Assembly: GCA_028286165.1 (NCBI GenBank)
Contig: JAPYMU010000177.1
Coordinates: forward strand, 1 to 35,943
Reading direction: 5' to 3'
Source of the DNA: Spongiicolonus versatilis
GTDB taxonomy: Bacteria; Pseudomonadota; Gammaproteobacteria; Arenicellales; Spongiicolonaceae
Length of the DNA: 35,943 bases
Of this stretch, positions 6,835 through 15,241 are shown in pieces. The notes below the pieces were generated by a model. The model saw nothing but the letters and a program-made list of their open reading frames with translations. It made no database searches and was not told the DNA's origin. Made by a program: the position numbers and the translations under genes. Position 1 is the stretch's first letter. Every line of letters starts with the position of its first letter.

Positions 6835-8447
6835 AGCAGGCCGGCCTGTTCCACCTGCTGCGCATCGCGCGGGTGTGCGTCCGCCACGGGCTGGACGATT
6901 ACCTGGTGTCGCTGAAGTTTTTCGGCGGCATGCGTTTTGTGTCGCGGCTGCTGCGGTTCGGCGCGCCGCCGCCGCGCAAGCCCCACGCTGTCCGCCTGCG
7001 CGAGGCGCTGGAGGAACTGGGGCCGGTGTTTGTCAAGTTCGGGCAGATGCTGTCCACGCGCCCCGACCTGCTGCCCGATGACCTGGTGGCCGAACTCACC
7101 CGGCTGCAGGACGATGTCCCGCCCTTCGCCGGCGACGTCGCGCGGCGCATTGTGGAGCGCGCCTACGGCGAGCCGCTGGCGGCGCGCTTTGCCGAGTTTG
7201 ACCATCAGCCGTTTGCCTCGGCCTCGGTGGCGCAAGTGCACCATGCCGTCCTGCACGACGGCAGCGCGGTGGTGGTGAAGGTGATCCGCCCGGACATTGA
7301 AAAGGTCATCCACCGTGATCTCAGACTGCTGTATGCGCTGGCCGAAATGGCCGCGCGCTTCTGGAGCGAGGCGCCGCGCCTGCGGCCGCTGGAGGTGGTG
7401 GAGGAATACGACAAAACCATTCACAACGAGTTGGACCTGCTGCACGAGGCGGCCAACGCGAGTTTGCTGCGCGCAAACTTCACCGACTCGGCGATGATTT
7501 ACGTGCCGCGAATTTATTTTGAGCACACCCGCCGCGAGGTGATGGTGATGGAGCGCGTCAGCGGCATTCCCATCCGCGACGTTGATGCATTGCGCACGGC
7601 CGGCATTGACCTGCGCCAACTTGCGCACAACGGCGTTGAAATTTTTTTCACCCAGGCCTTCCGCGACGGTTTTTTCCACGCCGACATGCACCCCGGCAAC
7701 ATTCTGGTCGCGCCCGACGGCCAGTACCGCGCGGTGGACTTCGGCATCATGGGCAGCCTGGGCGAGTCGGACAAGCGCTACCTGGCGGAAAATTTTCTTG
7801 CATTCTTCCGCCGCGACTACCGCGCCGTGGCGCAGGCGCATCTGGACGCCGGCTGGGTGCCGCCGCAGACGCCGGTGGAGGAATTTGAGGCCGCCATCCG
7901 CACCGTGTGCGAGCCGATCTTCGCCCGCCCCATCCGCGAAATTTCCTTCGGCAGATTCATCGTCCGCCTGTTCCAGACCGCGCGCCGTTTTCAGATGCCG
8001 GTGCAGCCGCAACTGCTGCTGCTGCAAAAGACGCTGCTGAATATTGAGGGCGTGGGCCGCGCGCTGTATCCCGACCTTGACCTGTGGCAAACGGCGAAGC
8101 CGTATCTGGAACGGTGGATGGCCGAGCAGGCCGGGCCGCGCGCGGCGGCAAAAAGAATTGCCCGCGAGTTGCCGCGCTGGGGCCGCATCGCGCCGGAGCT
8201 GCCGATGCTGGTTTACGAAGTGCTGCGCCGCGCGCAGGGCGAGGATTTGCTGCTGCGCGTCCGCTCCGATGAGTTGCACAAACTGCGCCGGGAAATCCGC
8301 GCCGGCCACCGCCGCCAAATCTGCGCCATCACCGGCGGCATTCTTCTCGCCGCCGCCATCCTCACCGCCACCCTCGGCGCCGCCACCGCCGCCTGGCTGG
8401 CCGGCATCGCCGGCGGTGTTTTGCTGCTGCTGAGTTTTCGGCCGTGA
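6831..8447 (+). CDS. ubiB: Ubiquinone biosynthesis kinase-like protein UbiB
   Basis: A 538-residue ABC1/ADCK-family protein. The family-specific KxGQ motif is KFGQ (69-72) in FVKFGQMLSTRPDLLP. The Ala-rich loop is ASASVAQVHHA, the catalytic loop DGFFHADMHPGN and the metal motif DFGIMG. Two hydrophobic segments at the extreme C-terminus, separated by only a few residues, anchor it in the inner membrane, as in E. coli UbiB. The family has ATPase activity and is needed for ubiquinone synthesis, probably in handling lipid intermediates. It overlaps ubiJ by four bases upstream and the dmsC-like gene by four bases downstream. Confidence 0.97.
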   Translation: MKQAGLFHLLRIARVCVRHGLDDYLVSLKFFGGMRFVSRLLRFGAPPPRKPHAVRLREALEELGPVFVKFGQMLSTRPDLLPDDLVAELTRLQDDVPPFAGDVARRIVERAYGEPLAARFAEFDHQPFASASVAQVHHAVLHDGSAVVVKVIRPDIEKVIHRDLRLLYALAEMAARFWSEAPRLRPLEVVEEYDKTIHNELDLLHEAANASLLRANFTDSAMIYVPRIYFEHTRREVMVMERVSGIPIRDVDALRTAGIDLRQLAHNGVEIFFTQAFRDGFFHADMHPGNILVAPDGQYRAVDFGIMGSLGESDKRYLAENFLAFFRRDYRAVAQAHLDAGWVPPQTPVEEFEAAIRTVCEPIFARPIREISFGRFIVRLFQTARRFQMPVQPQLLLLQKTLLNIEGVGRALYPDLDLWQTAKPYLERWMAEQAGPRAAAKRIARELPRWGRIAPELPMLVYEVLRRAQGEDLLLRVRSDELHKLRREIRAGHRRQICAITGGILLAAAILTATLGAATAAWLAGIAGGVLLLLSFRP

Positions 8448-9352
8448 CGGCGGCGGGCGCGGTGTTCAAGCAGGCAAAACTTTTTTCATCACCGTTTCCG
8501 TCACGCAAACCACCGCTTCCGCAGTTGGCGGCGGGCGGGGCGGCGGTGGCGGTGTTCGCAGTCGGGCTGGGGCTGGTGACGGCGGGGCTGCTGTCCTCCA
8601 CCCTGCATCTGGCGAACAAAAAAAATGCGTGGCGGGCGTTCTTTCGGGTGCGCACTTCGTGGCTGTCGCGCGAGGGTTTGCTGGCGGTGGCGTTTTATCC
8701 GCCGGCGCTGGCGTGGGGCGCGCTGCTAATCAACAGTGGCGGCGGCGGCGCGCTGCAGGCGGCGGCGGCTTTGGTGACGGCGGCGGTTGCACTCGCCACT
8801 TTGTTCAGCACCGGCATGATTTACGCCTGCCTGCGCACCATTCCGCAGTGGCACACGCCGCTGACGCCGGTGAATTACATCGCGCTCGGGATGATGTCCG
8901 GCGCGCTGCTGGCGCTGGCGCTGTGCGGCGACTCGCCGGCGTTGCGCGCCTTCACCGTCGCCACCGTTGCCGCCGGCGGCTTGTGCAAACTGTGGTATTA
9001 CCGCGCCATCGGCCGCCCCGGCGGGCCCACCATCGGCGATGCCACCGGGCTGCGGGGCGGGACAGTGCGGCTGCTGGACGTGGGGCACAGCGCCGGCACT
9101 TTTCTCACCGGGGAATTCGGCTTCCGCCTGCCGGGGACGGTTTCGCTCGTGTTGCGCGCGGTGTTTTTTGTTCTCAGCATCGCGGCGCCGGCGGCGCTGC
9201 TGCTCGGCGCCGGCGGCGGCGCCGCGGCGCGCTGGCTGGCGGTGGTGAGCGCCGCGGCCGGGCTGCTGGTGGAACGTTATTTGTTCTTCAGCGACGCGCG
9301 CCATGTGGTCAACCTGTACCACGGCGCGCCGAACACCCGCGCCGGGCGCTGA
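8444..9352 (+). CDS. DmsC-like molybdoenzyme membrane anchor (orphan, first helix missing)
   Basis: A 302-residue polytopic membrane protein. Segments such as GLGLVTAGLLSSTLHL, RTSWLSREGLLAVAF, FSTGMIYACLRTIPQWHTPL and VNYIALGMMSGALL are characteristic of the DmsC family, the quinol-oxidising anchor of DMSO-reductase-type enzymes. No catalytic (DmsA) or iron-sulfur (DmsB) gene is nearby. Family members usually begin with a first transmembrane helix containing FFTxxSGAGYG; here the first 27 residues are polar and Pro/Lys-rich, and hydrophobicity starts at the second helix. About seven membrane segments remain. The GTG start overlaps the ubiB stop (GTGA), so it is coupled to the ubi genes. It may bind quinone for an enzyme encoded elsewhere, or be a decaying gene. 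Confidence 0.8.
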   Translation: MTAAGAVFKQAKLFSSPFPSRKPPLPQLAAGGAAVAVFAVGLGLVTAGLLSSTLHLANKKNAWRAFFRVRTSWLSREGLLAVAFYPPALAWGALLINSGGGGALQAAAALVTAAVALATLFSTGMIYACLRTIPQWHTPLTPVNYIALGMMSGALLALALCGDSPALRAFTVATVAAGGLCKLWYYRAIGRPGGPTIGDATGLRGGTVRLLDVGHSAGTFLTGEFGFRLPGTVSLVLRAVFFVLSIAAPAALLLGAGGGAAARWLAVVSAAAGLLVERYLFFSDARHVVNLYHGAPNTRAGR

Positions 9353-9363
9353 GGTTTGCGGCC

Positions 9364-9383
9364 TGCTATAATCGGCAAGCCCC
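9364..9383 (+). promoter_or_regulatory. Extended -10 promoter of the SLC13 gene
   Basis: TGCTATAAT (9364-9372) is a perfect extended -10 element. It lies 11 bases before the ATG at 9384, so the mRNA leader would be about five bases. No -35 box is evident in the GC-rich end of the preceding gene. Confidence 0.6.
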
Positions 9384-11348
9384 ATGGTGAAGGTTTACAA
9401 ATCCTTTCTTTCGTTCCTTGAAGGAAGGTTCATCCGCATCGCCATCGCCCTCCTGTTTTTGTACCTGGGTTATTTGTTGTGGAGCACCGCGCCGTCGGTT
9501 GAGATCGCCATCACCCTGTGCATTCTGGCGCTGACCGTTTACCTGTTCGCGTTTGAGGTTTTTTCCCTCGACGCCACCGGCATCGGCGTCATGATTCTGC
9601 TCGGCCTGTGGTCGTGGCTGGGCCCGGCGCTGGGCCTGTCCACGGCGCTGGTGCCGGCGGGCGAATTGTTCAGCGGCTTCAGCAGCAACGCGGTGGTGTC
9701 CATCATCGCGGTGATGATTATCGGCGCCAGCCTCGACAAAACCGGCGTCATGACCAGCGTCGCCAACACCATCACCCGCATCGGCGGCAGCACCGAGCGG
9801 CGCATCGTCCCCCTCACCTCCGGAACGGTGGGCATGATCTCCGGCTTCATGCAGAACGTCGGCGCCGCCGCGCTGTTCATTCCGGTGATTAGCCGCATCT
9901 CGGCGCGCACCGGCCTGCCGGCGTCGCGGCTGCTGATGCCCATGGGCTTTTGCGCGATTTGCGGCGGCACCCTCACCATGGTCGGCTCAAGCCCGCTGAT
10001 TCTGCTGAACGACCTGCTGCTCAGTTCCAACCGCAGCCTGCCGGCCGAACAGCAGATGGAGACTTTCGGCCTGTTCGCCGTGGCGCCCATCGGCGCGGTC
10101 ATTTTGGCCAGCGCGATTTTGTATTTCGCATTCGCCGGCCGGCGCGTGCTGCCGGCGGTGAAGGCCGGCGCCATTGAAGCCATGGGCACCATTGAATACA
10201 TCCGCAAAACCTACGGCATCCACTACGCGCTGTACGAAGTGCGGGTGCCGGCCGAGTCGGATTTAATCGGCGAGTTGGTGGGCGATGTGGAAAAGGCCTT
10301 CGTCATGCGCATCGTCGGCGTGCACGACGGCAATAAAGTGCGCCTCGGCCCCGGCGGCCTGTCGCGCGACACCGCCATCGGCGCCGGCAACGTGCTGGCG
10401 GTGATGGCGTCGGAGTACGCGATGAAAAAATTCAACGAGGAGCGCGCGGCGGTGGTGGAGCCGCAGTTGCGGCTGTTCGCCGACTACCTCACCCAGACCA
10501 GGGCCGGCGTCGCCGAGATCGTCATCCCGCCGGGCTCGCGCTACATCGGCCCCACCATCGGCGAGAGTTGGCTGCGCAAAGACCACGGCCTGACGGTGCT
10601 CGCCATCCACCGCCTTGGCGAAACCATCACCGAAAACATCATCCACATTCCGCTGCAGTCCGGCGACACGCTGGTGTGCCACACTTCGTGGGAAAGTCTG
10701 CAGCGGGTGGAGCGCGACCGCAACTTCGTCGTGGTCACCACCGAATACCCCAAGGAAGAACTGCGCCCGAAAAAAGTGGGCCACGCGCTGGCGTTCTTTC
10801 TGCTCGCCCTGGGGCTGGTAATCTTCACCGACCTGCGCCTGTCGGTGGCGCTGATGGCCGGCGCCATCGGCATGATCCTCACCGGCGTGCTGAAAATCGA
10901 GGAGGCCTACAGCGCGGTCAGTTGGAAGACGGTGTTTCTGCTGGCCAGTTTAATTCCCCTCGGCCTGGCGGTGGAGCACACCGGCGCCGCGCAGTGGATC
11001 GCCGCGCACATTCTGCACACCCTGGGCGCGGTGCCGCTGTGGGTGCTGCTGGCGGTGATTGCGGTGCTGTCCACGTTCTTCTCGCTGATGATGTCCAATG
11101 TGGGCGCCACCGTGCTGCTGGTGCCGCTGGCGGTGAACATCGCGGTGGCCGGCGGCGGCGACCCGGCGGTCTTCGCCATCACCGTCGCCCTCGCCACCTC
11201 CAACTCGTTCCTCATCCCCACCCACCAGGTCAACGCCCTGATCATGGGCCCCGGCGGCTACCGCGTGGTGGACTACATGCGCGCCGGGGGGGCGATGACT
11301 TTAATTTTTCTGGCGGTGATGCTGGTGATGGTGAACCTGGTTTTTTAG
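9384..11348 (+). CDS. SLC13-type anion permease with two central RCK_C domains
   Basis: A 654-residue permease of the SLC13/DASS (ion transporter) superfamily. Hydrophobic helices fill residues 20-260 and 465-654, with the hairpin motif NVGAAALFIPV and its second-half counterpart SNVGATVLLVPL. Two RCK_C/TrkA-C-like domains lie between them (about 280-350 and 370-450; for example PPGSRYIGPTIGESWLRKD), the usual layout of bacterial SLC13 members of this length. Such proteins carry sulfate, dicarboxylates or other anions, probably with sodium; the substrate cannot be told. The start follows a strong extended -10 by 11 bases. The stop overlaps the convergent doxX stop by four bases, so no terminator fits between them. 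Confidence 0.88.
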   Translation: MVKVYKSFLSFLEGRFIRIAIALLFLYLGYLLWSTAPSVEIAITLCILALTVYLFAFEVFSLDATGIGVMILLGLWSWLGPALGLSTALVPAGELFSGFSSNAVVSIIAVMIIGASLDKTGVMTSVANTITRIGGSTERRIVPLTSGTVGMISGFMQNVGAAALFIPVISRISARTGLPASRLLMPMGFCAICGGTLTMVGSSPLILLNDLLLSSNRSLPAEQQMETFGLFAVAPIGAVILASAILYFAFAGRRVLPAVKAGAIEAMGTIEYIRKTYGIHYALYEVRVPAESDLIGELVGDVEKAFVMRIVGVHDGNKVRLGPGGLSRDTAIGAGNVLAVMASEYAMKKFNEERAAVVEPQLRLFADYLTQTRAGVAEIVIPPGSRYIGPTIGESWLRKDHGLTVLAIHRLGETITENIIHIPLQSGDTLVCHTSWESLQRVERDRNFVVVTTEYPKEELRPKKVGHALAFFLLALGLVIFTDLRLSVALMAGAIGMILTGVLKIEEAYSAVSWKTVFLLASLIPLGLAVEHTGAAQWIAAHILHTLGAVPLWVLLAVIAVLSTFFSLMMSNVGATVLLVPLAVNIAVAGGGDPAVFAITVALATSNSFLIPTHQVNALIMGPGGYRVVDYMRAGGAMTLIFLAVMLVMVNLVF

Positions 11349-11752
11349 CCCGGCCGCCCGGCGGCGCGCATGCGGTCCACGCTGAACCGCCCGGCGCCGG
11401 CGCAGGCCAGCACCAGCAGGCCGCCGGTGATGGCGATGTTTTTCATCATCGCGCGGTCGGCAAAATCAAAATGAAAGAGCAGCACGGTGAGCACCGTAAA
11501 CCCGGCCAGCGCCAGCGCCGCCCAGCGCGTCTGCCAGCCGATGATGATGGCGATGGGCGCGGCGATTTCCAGAATAATCACCAGCGGCAAAAGTTCACCC
11601 GGCACGCCTTTGCTTTCCATGTAACCAAAGGCCCCCTCGTAACCGGGAATTTTACTGATCCCCCCGACCAAAAAGACCAGGGCCAGCCCGGCCCGCCCGG
11701 CCAACTCGGCAAACGGGCACAGCGAGCACATAAATTTACAAATCGCGTTCAT
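11345..11752 (-). CDS. DoxX family membrane protein
   Basis: A 135-residue protein with four predicted membrane helices. GRAGLALVFLVGGISKIPGYEG and LLPLVIILEIAAPIAIIIGW (taken as residues 18-37 and 54-73) are typical DoxX family segments. Members associate with thiosulfate-quinone oxidoreductases or oxidative-stress systems; no partner is visible here, so the role is open. The ATG at 11752 is preferred over a TTG two codons upstream because AGGAGG (11766-11761) lies eight bases before it. A TATAAT is at 11799-11794. Unlike several neighbours, this gene has a normal leader with a Shine-Dalgarno sequence. Confidence 0.88.
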   Translation of the reverse strand: MNAICKFMCSLCPFAELAGRAGLALVFLVGGISKIPGYEGAFGYMESKGVPGELLPLVIILEIAAPIAIIIGWQTRWAALALAGFTVLTVLLFHFDFADRAMMKNIAITGGLLVLACAGAGRFSVDRMRAAGRPG

Positions 11753-11760
11753 CGTCAATT

Positions 11761-11799
11761 CCTCCTGTGGTGGTTCATCGGGATAATGGGGGGATTATA
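11761..11799 (-). promoter_or_regulatory. doxX promoter -10 and Shine-Dalgarno
   Basis: On the minus strand TATAAT (11799-11794) is followed by a leader of about 35 bases containing AGGAGG (11766-11761). The -35 region is weak. It provides a contrast to the leaderless-type starts elsewhere in the window. Confidence 0.55.
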
Positions 11800-11886
11800 T
11801 CCTTTGGATCAAGATAACTTAATCGGCTTTTCCCGGCGCGGTTTGAGCGGGAGATGAAAGAGCAACCGCCGCCGCACCCGCGCCCG

Positions 11887-11902
11887 TGTTATATTCGGCG
11901 CG
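11887..11902 (+). promoter_or_regulatory. Extended -10 promoter abutting msrA
   Basis: The sequence TGTTATATTCGGCGCGATG places TATATT (11890-11895), with its TGT extension, seven bases before the ATG at 11903. Transcription would begin at the start codon. The start is independently supported by alignment to E. coli MsrA. Confidence 0.5.
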
Positions 11903-12544
11903 ATGTTGTTTGGCGGAAACACCGTGATGCCGGATGCAAACCGCATGCTGCCCGGCCGGGATGCGCCGGTGGCTGTTGCGCCGGCGCATTTTGTGAACGG
12001 CAATCCGCTGGCGCCGCCGTATCCGCCGGGGATGCGGATGGCGATGTTCGGCATGGGCTGCTTCTGGGGCGCCGAGCGGATGTTCTGGGAGCGCGCCGGG
12101 GTGTTTGTCACCGCTGTCGGTTACGCCGGCGGCGGCACCAAAAACCCCACCTACCATGAAGTGTGCAGCGGCCGCACCGGCCACAACGAGGTGGTGCGCG
12201 TGGTGTTTGACCCGCGCGCCGTCACATATGATGCGCTGCTGAAAATTTTCTGGGAGTCCCACGACCCGACGCAGGGCATGCGGCAGGGCAACGATGTGGG
12301 AACGCAGTACCGTTCGGGAATTTATTTTTACGGCGGTGAACAGGAGGCCGCGGCGCGGCGCGGAAAAGAAACCTACCAGAAAAATTTGTCGGCGCGCGGC
12401 CACGGCGCCATCACCACCGAAATCACCGCCGCGCCGGAGTTTTATTTTGCCGAGGACCACCACCAGCAATACCTGGCAAAAAATCCCGGCGGCTACTGCG
12501 GACTCGGCGGCACCGGGGTTTGCCTGCAACCGGCCTCAGGGTGA
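11903..12544 (+). CDS. msrA: Peptide-methionine (S)-S-oxide reductase
   Basis: A 213-residue MsrA that reduces methionine S-sulfoxide in proteins. The catalytic motif GCFWG holds Cys53, and MRQGNDVGTQYRSGIY and EDHHQQYLAKNPGGYCG are conserved; the recycling cysteines lie in the C-terminal GGYCGLGGTGVC. It aligns with E. coli MsrA from its first residues, including the N-terminal extension (LPGRDAPVAVAPAHFVNG), which fixes the start at 11903. That start lies only seven bases after an extended -10. The stop overlaps the convergent scpB stop by nine bases. Confidence 0.97.
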   Translation: MLFGGNTVMPDANRMLPGRDAPVAVAPAHFVNGNPLAPPYPPGMRMAMFGMGCFWGAERMFWERAGVFVTAVGYAGGGTKNPTYHEVCSGRTGHNEVVRVVFDPRAVTYDALLKIFWESHDPTQGMRQGNDVGTQYRSGIYFYGGEQEAAARRGKETYQKNLSARGHGAITTEITAAPEFYFAEDHHQQYLAKNPGGYCGLGGTGVCLQPASG

Positions 12545-13183
12545 CGGCGGTTTCGGCGGCGGCGCCTCAAGAGTTTCAGCGTCCACGGGAGTTTCGCTTT
12601 CGCCGGCGGCTGGCGCGCCGGCCTCGGGCAACTCCAGATTCAACTCCGATGCAATCTCGGCAATGTCGCGCATTTCCTTCAGCGGCGGCAGGTCGCGCAG
12701 CGAGGCGAGGTTGAAGTAGGCGAGAAATTCGCGGGTGGTGCCGTACAGCGCCGGGTAGCCGGGGACTTCTTTTTTGCCGACCACGCGCACCCAGCCGCGG
12801 TCCTGCAGCACGCGCATGATGTCGGTGCTGACATTGACGCCGCGAATTTCCTCAATGTCGCCGCGGGTGACCGGCTGGCGGTAGGCGATGATGGAAAGCG
12901 TTTCCAGCAGCGCGCGCGAGTAGCGCGGCGGCCGCGCCTCGTTAAGTTTGCGCAGCCACGGCGCGTATTTTTCGCGGGTCTGCAAACGGTAGCCGTCACC
13001 AACGCGGCGCAACTCCACGGCGCGGCCGGCGCAGCCGCGCTGCAGTTCCTCCACCGCCTCCAGCACCTGCTCGCGCTGCGGCCTGGCATCGGCGGGGAAC
13101 AGCGAAATAATTTTCTGCACGCTCACCGGCTGCTCGGACACCAGCAGCACCGACTCGACGATGTTTTTCAATTCACTGTCCAC
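12536..13183 (-). CDS. scpB: Segregation and condensation protein B
   Basis: A 215-residue ScpB with two winged-helix domains (LKNIVESVLLVSEQPVS and LLETLSIIAYRQPVTRGDIEEIRG being the recognisable starts of each). It forms the SMC-ScpA-ScpB complex that condenses and segregates chromosomes. The GTG at 13183 starts 15 bases after the scpA stop. The last 35 residues are Pro/Glu/Ala-rich and probably disordered. Its end overlaps msrA tail to tail. Confidence 0.95.
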   Translation of the reverse strand: MDSELKNIVESVLLVSEQPVSVQKIISLFPADARPQREQVLEAVEELQRGCAGRAVELRRVGDGYRLQTREKYAPWLRKLNEARPPRYSRALLETLSIIAYRQPVTRGDIEEIRGVNVSTDIMRVLQDRGWVRVVGKKEVPGYPALYGTTREFLAYFNLASLRDLPPLKEMRDIAEIASELNLELPEAGAPAAGESETPVDAETLEAPPPKPPSP

Positions 13184-13198
13184 GACTTGCCCCGGCGT

Positions 13199-14014
13199 TC
13201 ACACCGCGCGCAGGTGAATGGGCGAGAACGGCTCGTTCTGCACCACGGTTATCATGTTCTCGCGCAGCAACTCCAGCAGCGCGGACAGACTCACCACCAA
13301 ACCCATGCGCCCCTCGGCGGCGGTGAACACCTGTTCAAAACGCAGAAACCTGGCCTCGCTGAGCTGGGCCAGAATTAAAGTCATGCGCTCGCGCACCGAC
13401 AGCACTTCGCGCCCCAGCACCAGGTCGCGGTTGCGCCGCGCCTGCTCCATGGCGTTGTGGTACGCATCCACCAGCGAGTCCAGATACACCCGGGGCGGCG
13501 GCGGTTGCGCGGCGGCGGTACCGGCATCGGCCGCATATGCGATGAAAATGTCACGCTCAAGGCGCGGCTTTTCGTTCAATTTGCCGGCGGCGTCGCGGAA
13601 CCGTTCATACTGCTGCAGCCGCCGCACCAGCGCCGCGCGCGGGTCCTCCTCTTCCTCCTCCCCGGTTTCCGGCTTGGGCAGCAGCATGCGCGATTTAATT
13701 TCGGTCAGCATCGCCGCCATCACCAGGTATTCCGCCGCCAGGTCAAGGCGCAACGTGCGCATCAACTCCACATACTGCATGTACTGGCGCGTGATTTCGG
13801 CCACCGGAATGTCCAGAATGTCCAGGTTCTGCTTGCGAATCAGATACAGCAGCAGGTCCAGCGGCCCCTCGAAAGACTCGAGAAACACCTCCAGCGCCTC
13901 CGGCGGAATGTACAAATCCGGCGGCCACTCGGTCAGCACCTCGCCCCGCACCCGTGCGCTGTCCGGCGGCGGTGGCGGCGGCGGGACGATGTGCAGTTTG
14001 GGGCGGGGACTCAT
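13199..14014 (-). CDS. scpA: Segregation and condensation protein A
   Basis: A 271-residue ScpA kleisin. The N-terminal SMC-contacting segment FLESFEGPLDLLLYLIRKQN, followed by the DILDIPVAEITRQYMQYVEL motif, is diagnostic. The acidic linker (ETGEEEEEDPRAALVRRL) and the C-terminal winged helix (about 215-265) follow. The N-terminus has a run of seven prolines before residue 18. It lies three bases after trpS and 15 before scpB, and these genes form one transcription unit. Confidence 0.95.
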   Translation of the reverse strand: MSPRPKLHIVPPPPPPPDSARVRGEVLTEWPPDLYIPPEALEVFLESFEGPLDLLLYLIRKQNLDILDIPVAEITRQYMQYVELMRTLRLDLAAEYLVMAAMLTEIKSRMLLPKPETGEEEEEDPRAALVRRLQQYERFRDAAGKLNEKPRLERDIFIAYAADAGTAAAQPPPPRVYLDSLVDAYHNAMEQARRNRDLVLGREVLSVRERMTLILAQLSEARFLRFEQVFTAAEGRMGLVVSLSALLELLRENMITVVQNEPFSPIHLRAV

Positions 14015-14017
14015 GGC

Positions 14018-15232
14018 TCAGTAGTAATCGGTGCCGACGCTGTGGCGCACTTCCTCCATGGTGGCCTGGGCCACGGCGTGCGCGCGCTCGCAGCCGTCGG
14101 CGATGATGTTGCGCAGGGTGGTGCGGTCTTCGGTGTACGGCTGCGCGCGGCGGCGAAACTCCTTCTGCTCGCGCAATACTTCGTCAATCAGCGGCTTCTT
14201 GCAGTCCACGCAGCCGATGCCCGCGCTGCGGCAGCCTTCACCGGCCCAGGCCTTCACCTCGTCCGATGAATACACCTTGTGCAACTCCCACACCGGGCAC
14301 TTGTCCGGATCGCCGGGATCCTGGCGCCGCTTGCGCGCCGGGTCGGTGGGCATGGCTTTAATCCGGCTGGCCACGCTGTCGGCGTCGTCGCGCATGGCGA
14401 TGGTGTTCTGGTAGGACTTGGACATCTTGCGCCCGTCCACGCCCGGCAGGCGCGGCGCCTGGGTCAACAGGTGGCGCGGCTCCGGCAGAATCACCCGCCC
14501 GCCGCCTTCCGCATAGCCGAACAAACGTTCGCGGTCGCCGACGCTGATGTTCTGCTGCGCCTCCAGCAGCGCGCGCGCTTTGGCCAGCGCCTCGTGGTCG
14601 CCGCGCTCGGTGTAGGCGCGGCGCAACTCGGTGAACAGCCGCGCGCTCTTGCGGCCCATCTTGCGCACCGCGGCCTCGGCTTTGTTCTCAAAGTCATCGC
14701 CGCGCCCGAAGATGTGGTTAAAGCGGCGCGCGATCTCCCGCGTCAACTCCACATGCGGCACCTGGTCCTCGCCCACCGGCACCGCGGTGGCGCGGTAAAT
14801 GAGAATGTCGGCGCTTTGCAAAACCGGATAGCCGAGAAAACCGTGGGTGTCCAAGTCGCGCTCGCGCAGCATCGCCTGCTGCTCCTTGAACGACGGCACC
14901 CGCTCAAGCCAGCCCAGCGGCGTCACCATGGACAGCAGCAACTGCAACTCGGCGTGCTCCAGAATCGCCGACTGAATAAACAGCGTGGCCCGCGCCGGAT
15001 CAATGCCGGCGGCCAGCCAGTCGATGACCATCTCCCACACATTTTCCGGCAGGTCGCCGGCGTCTTCGTAGTGGGTGGTGAGGGCGTGCCAGTCGGCGAC
15101 AAAAAAGAAACTTTCGTATTGGTGCTGGAGTTCGGCCCAGTTTTTTAAAACCCCGTGGTAATGGCCGAGGTGCAGCCGCCCGGTGGGCCGCATTCCCGAC
15201 AAAACCCGCTCAGGGTGTCCCGCTGCTGACAT
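14018..15232 (-). CDS. trpS: Tryptophanyl-tRNA synthetase with a four-cysteine, iron-sulfur-like motif
   Basis: A 404-residue class I synthetase that charges tRNA-Trp. HLGH (21-24) is the HIGH motif and KMSKS is at 269-273. An insertion of about 60 residues (183-250) precedes the KMSKS loop, making it longer than the 330-residue E. coli type. C312, C334, C341 and C344 are spaced 21-6-2, very close to the C-x22-C-x6-C-x2-C motif that binds a [4Fe-4S] cluster near the anticodon-binding region of the Thermotoga enzyme. Cluster binding here is an inference. The gene begins ten bases after the folK stop; an extended -10 (TGTTATACT, 15276-15268) lies inside the end of folK. Confidence 0.95.
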   Translation of the reverse strand: MSAAGHPERVLSGMRPTGRLHLGHYHGVLKNWAELQHQYESFFFVADWHALTTHYEDAGDLPENVWEMVIDWLAAGIDPARATLFIQSAILEHAELQLLLSMVTPLGWLERVPSFKEQQAMLRERDLDTHGFLGYPVLQSADILIYRATAVPVGEDQVPHVELTREIARRFNHIFGRGDDFENKAEAAVRKMGRKSARLFTELRRAYTERGDHEALAKARALLEAQQNISVGDRERLFGYAEGGGRVILPEPRHLLTQAPRLPGVDGRKMSKSYQNTIAMRDDADSVASRIKAMPTDPARKRRQDPGDPDKCPVWELHKVYSSDEVKAWAGEGCRSAGIGCVDCKKPLIDEVLREQKEFRRRAQPYTEDRTTLRNIIADGCERAHAVAQATMEEVRHSVGTDYY

Positions 15233-15241
15233 TTCTTTGCT

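Noticed and set aside
6657..8318. A 553-codon open frame antisense to ubiJ/ubiB
   Set aside because: It lies wholly opposite genes with clear family motifs, and its His/Gln/Arg-rich product is typical of the shadow frame of GC-rich coding sequence.
11284..11292. G7 run in the SLC13 gene as a second switch tract
   Set aside because: Seven bases is within the normal range for this GC-rich sequence and too short to suggest frequent slippage.
10568..11857. A 429-codon plus-strand frame inside the SLC13 gene and across doxX
   Set aside because: Overlaps two genes with good motifs, and composition is that of an out-of-frame reading.
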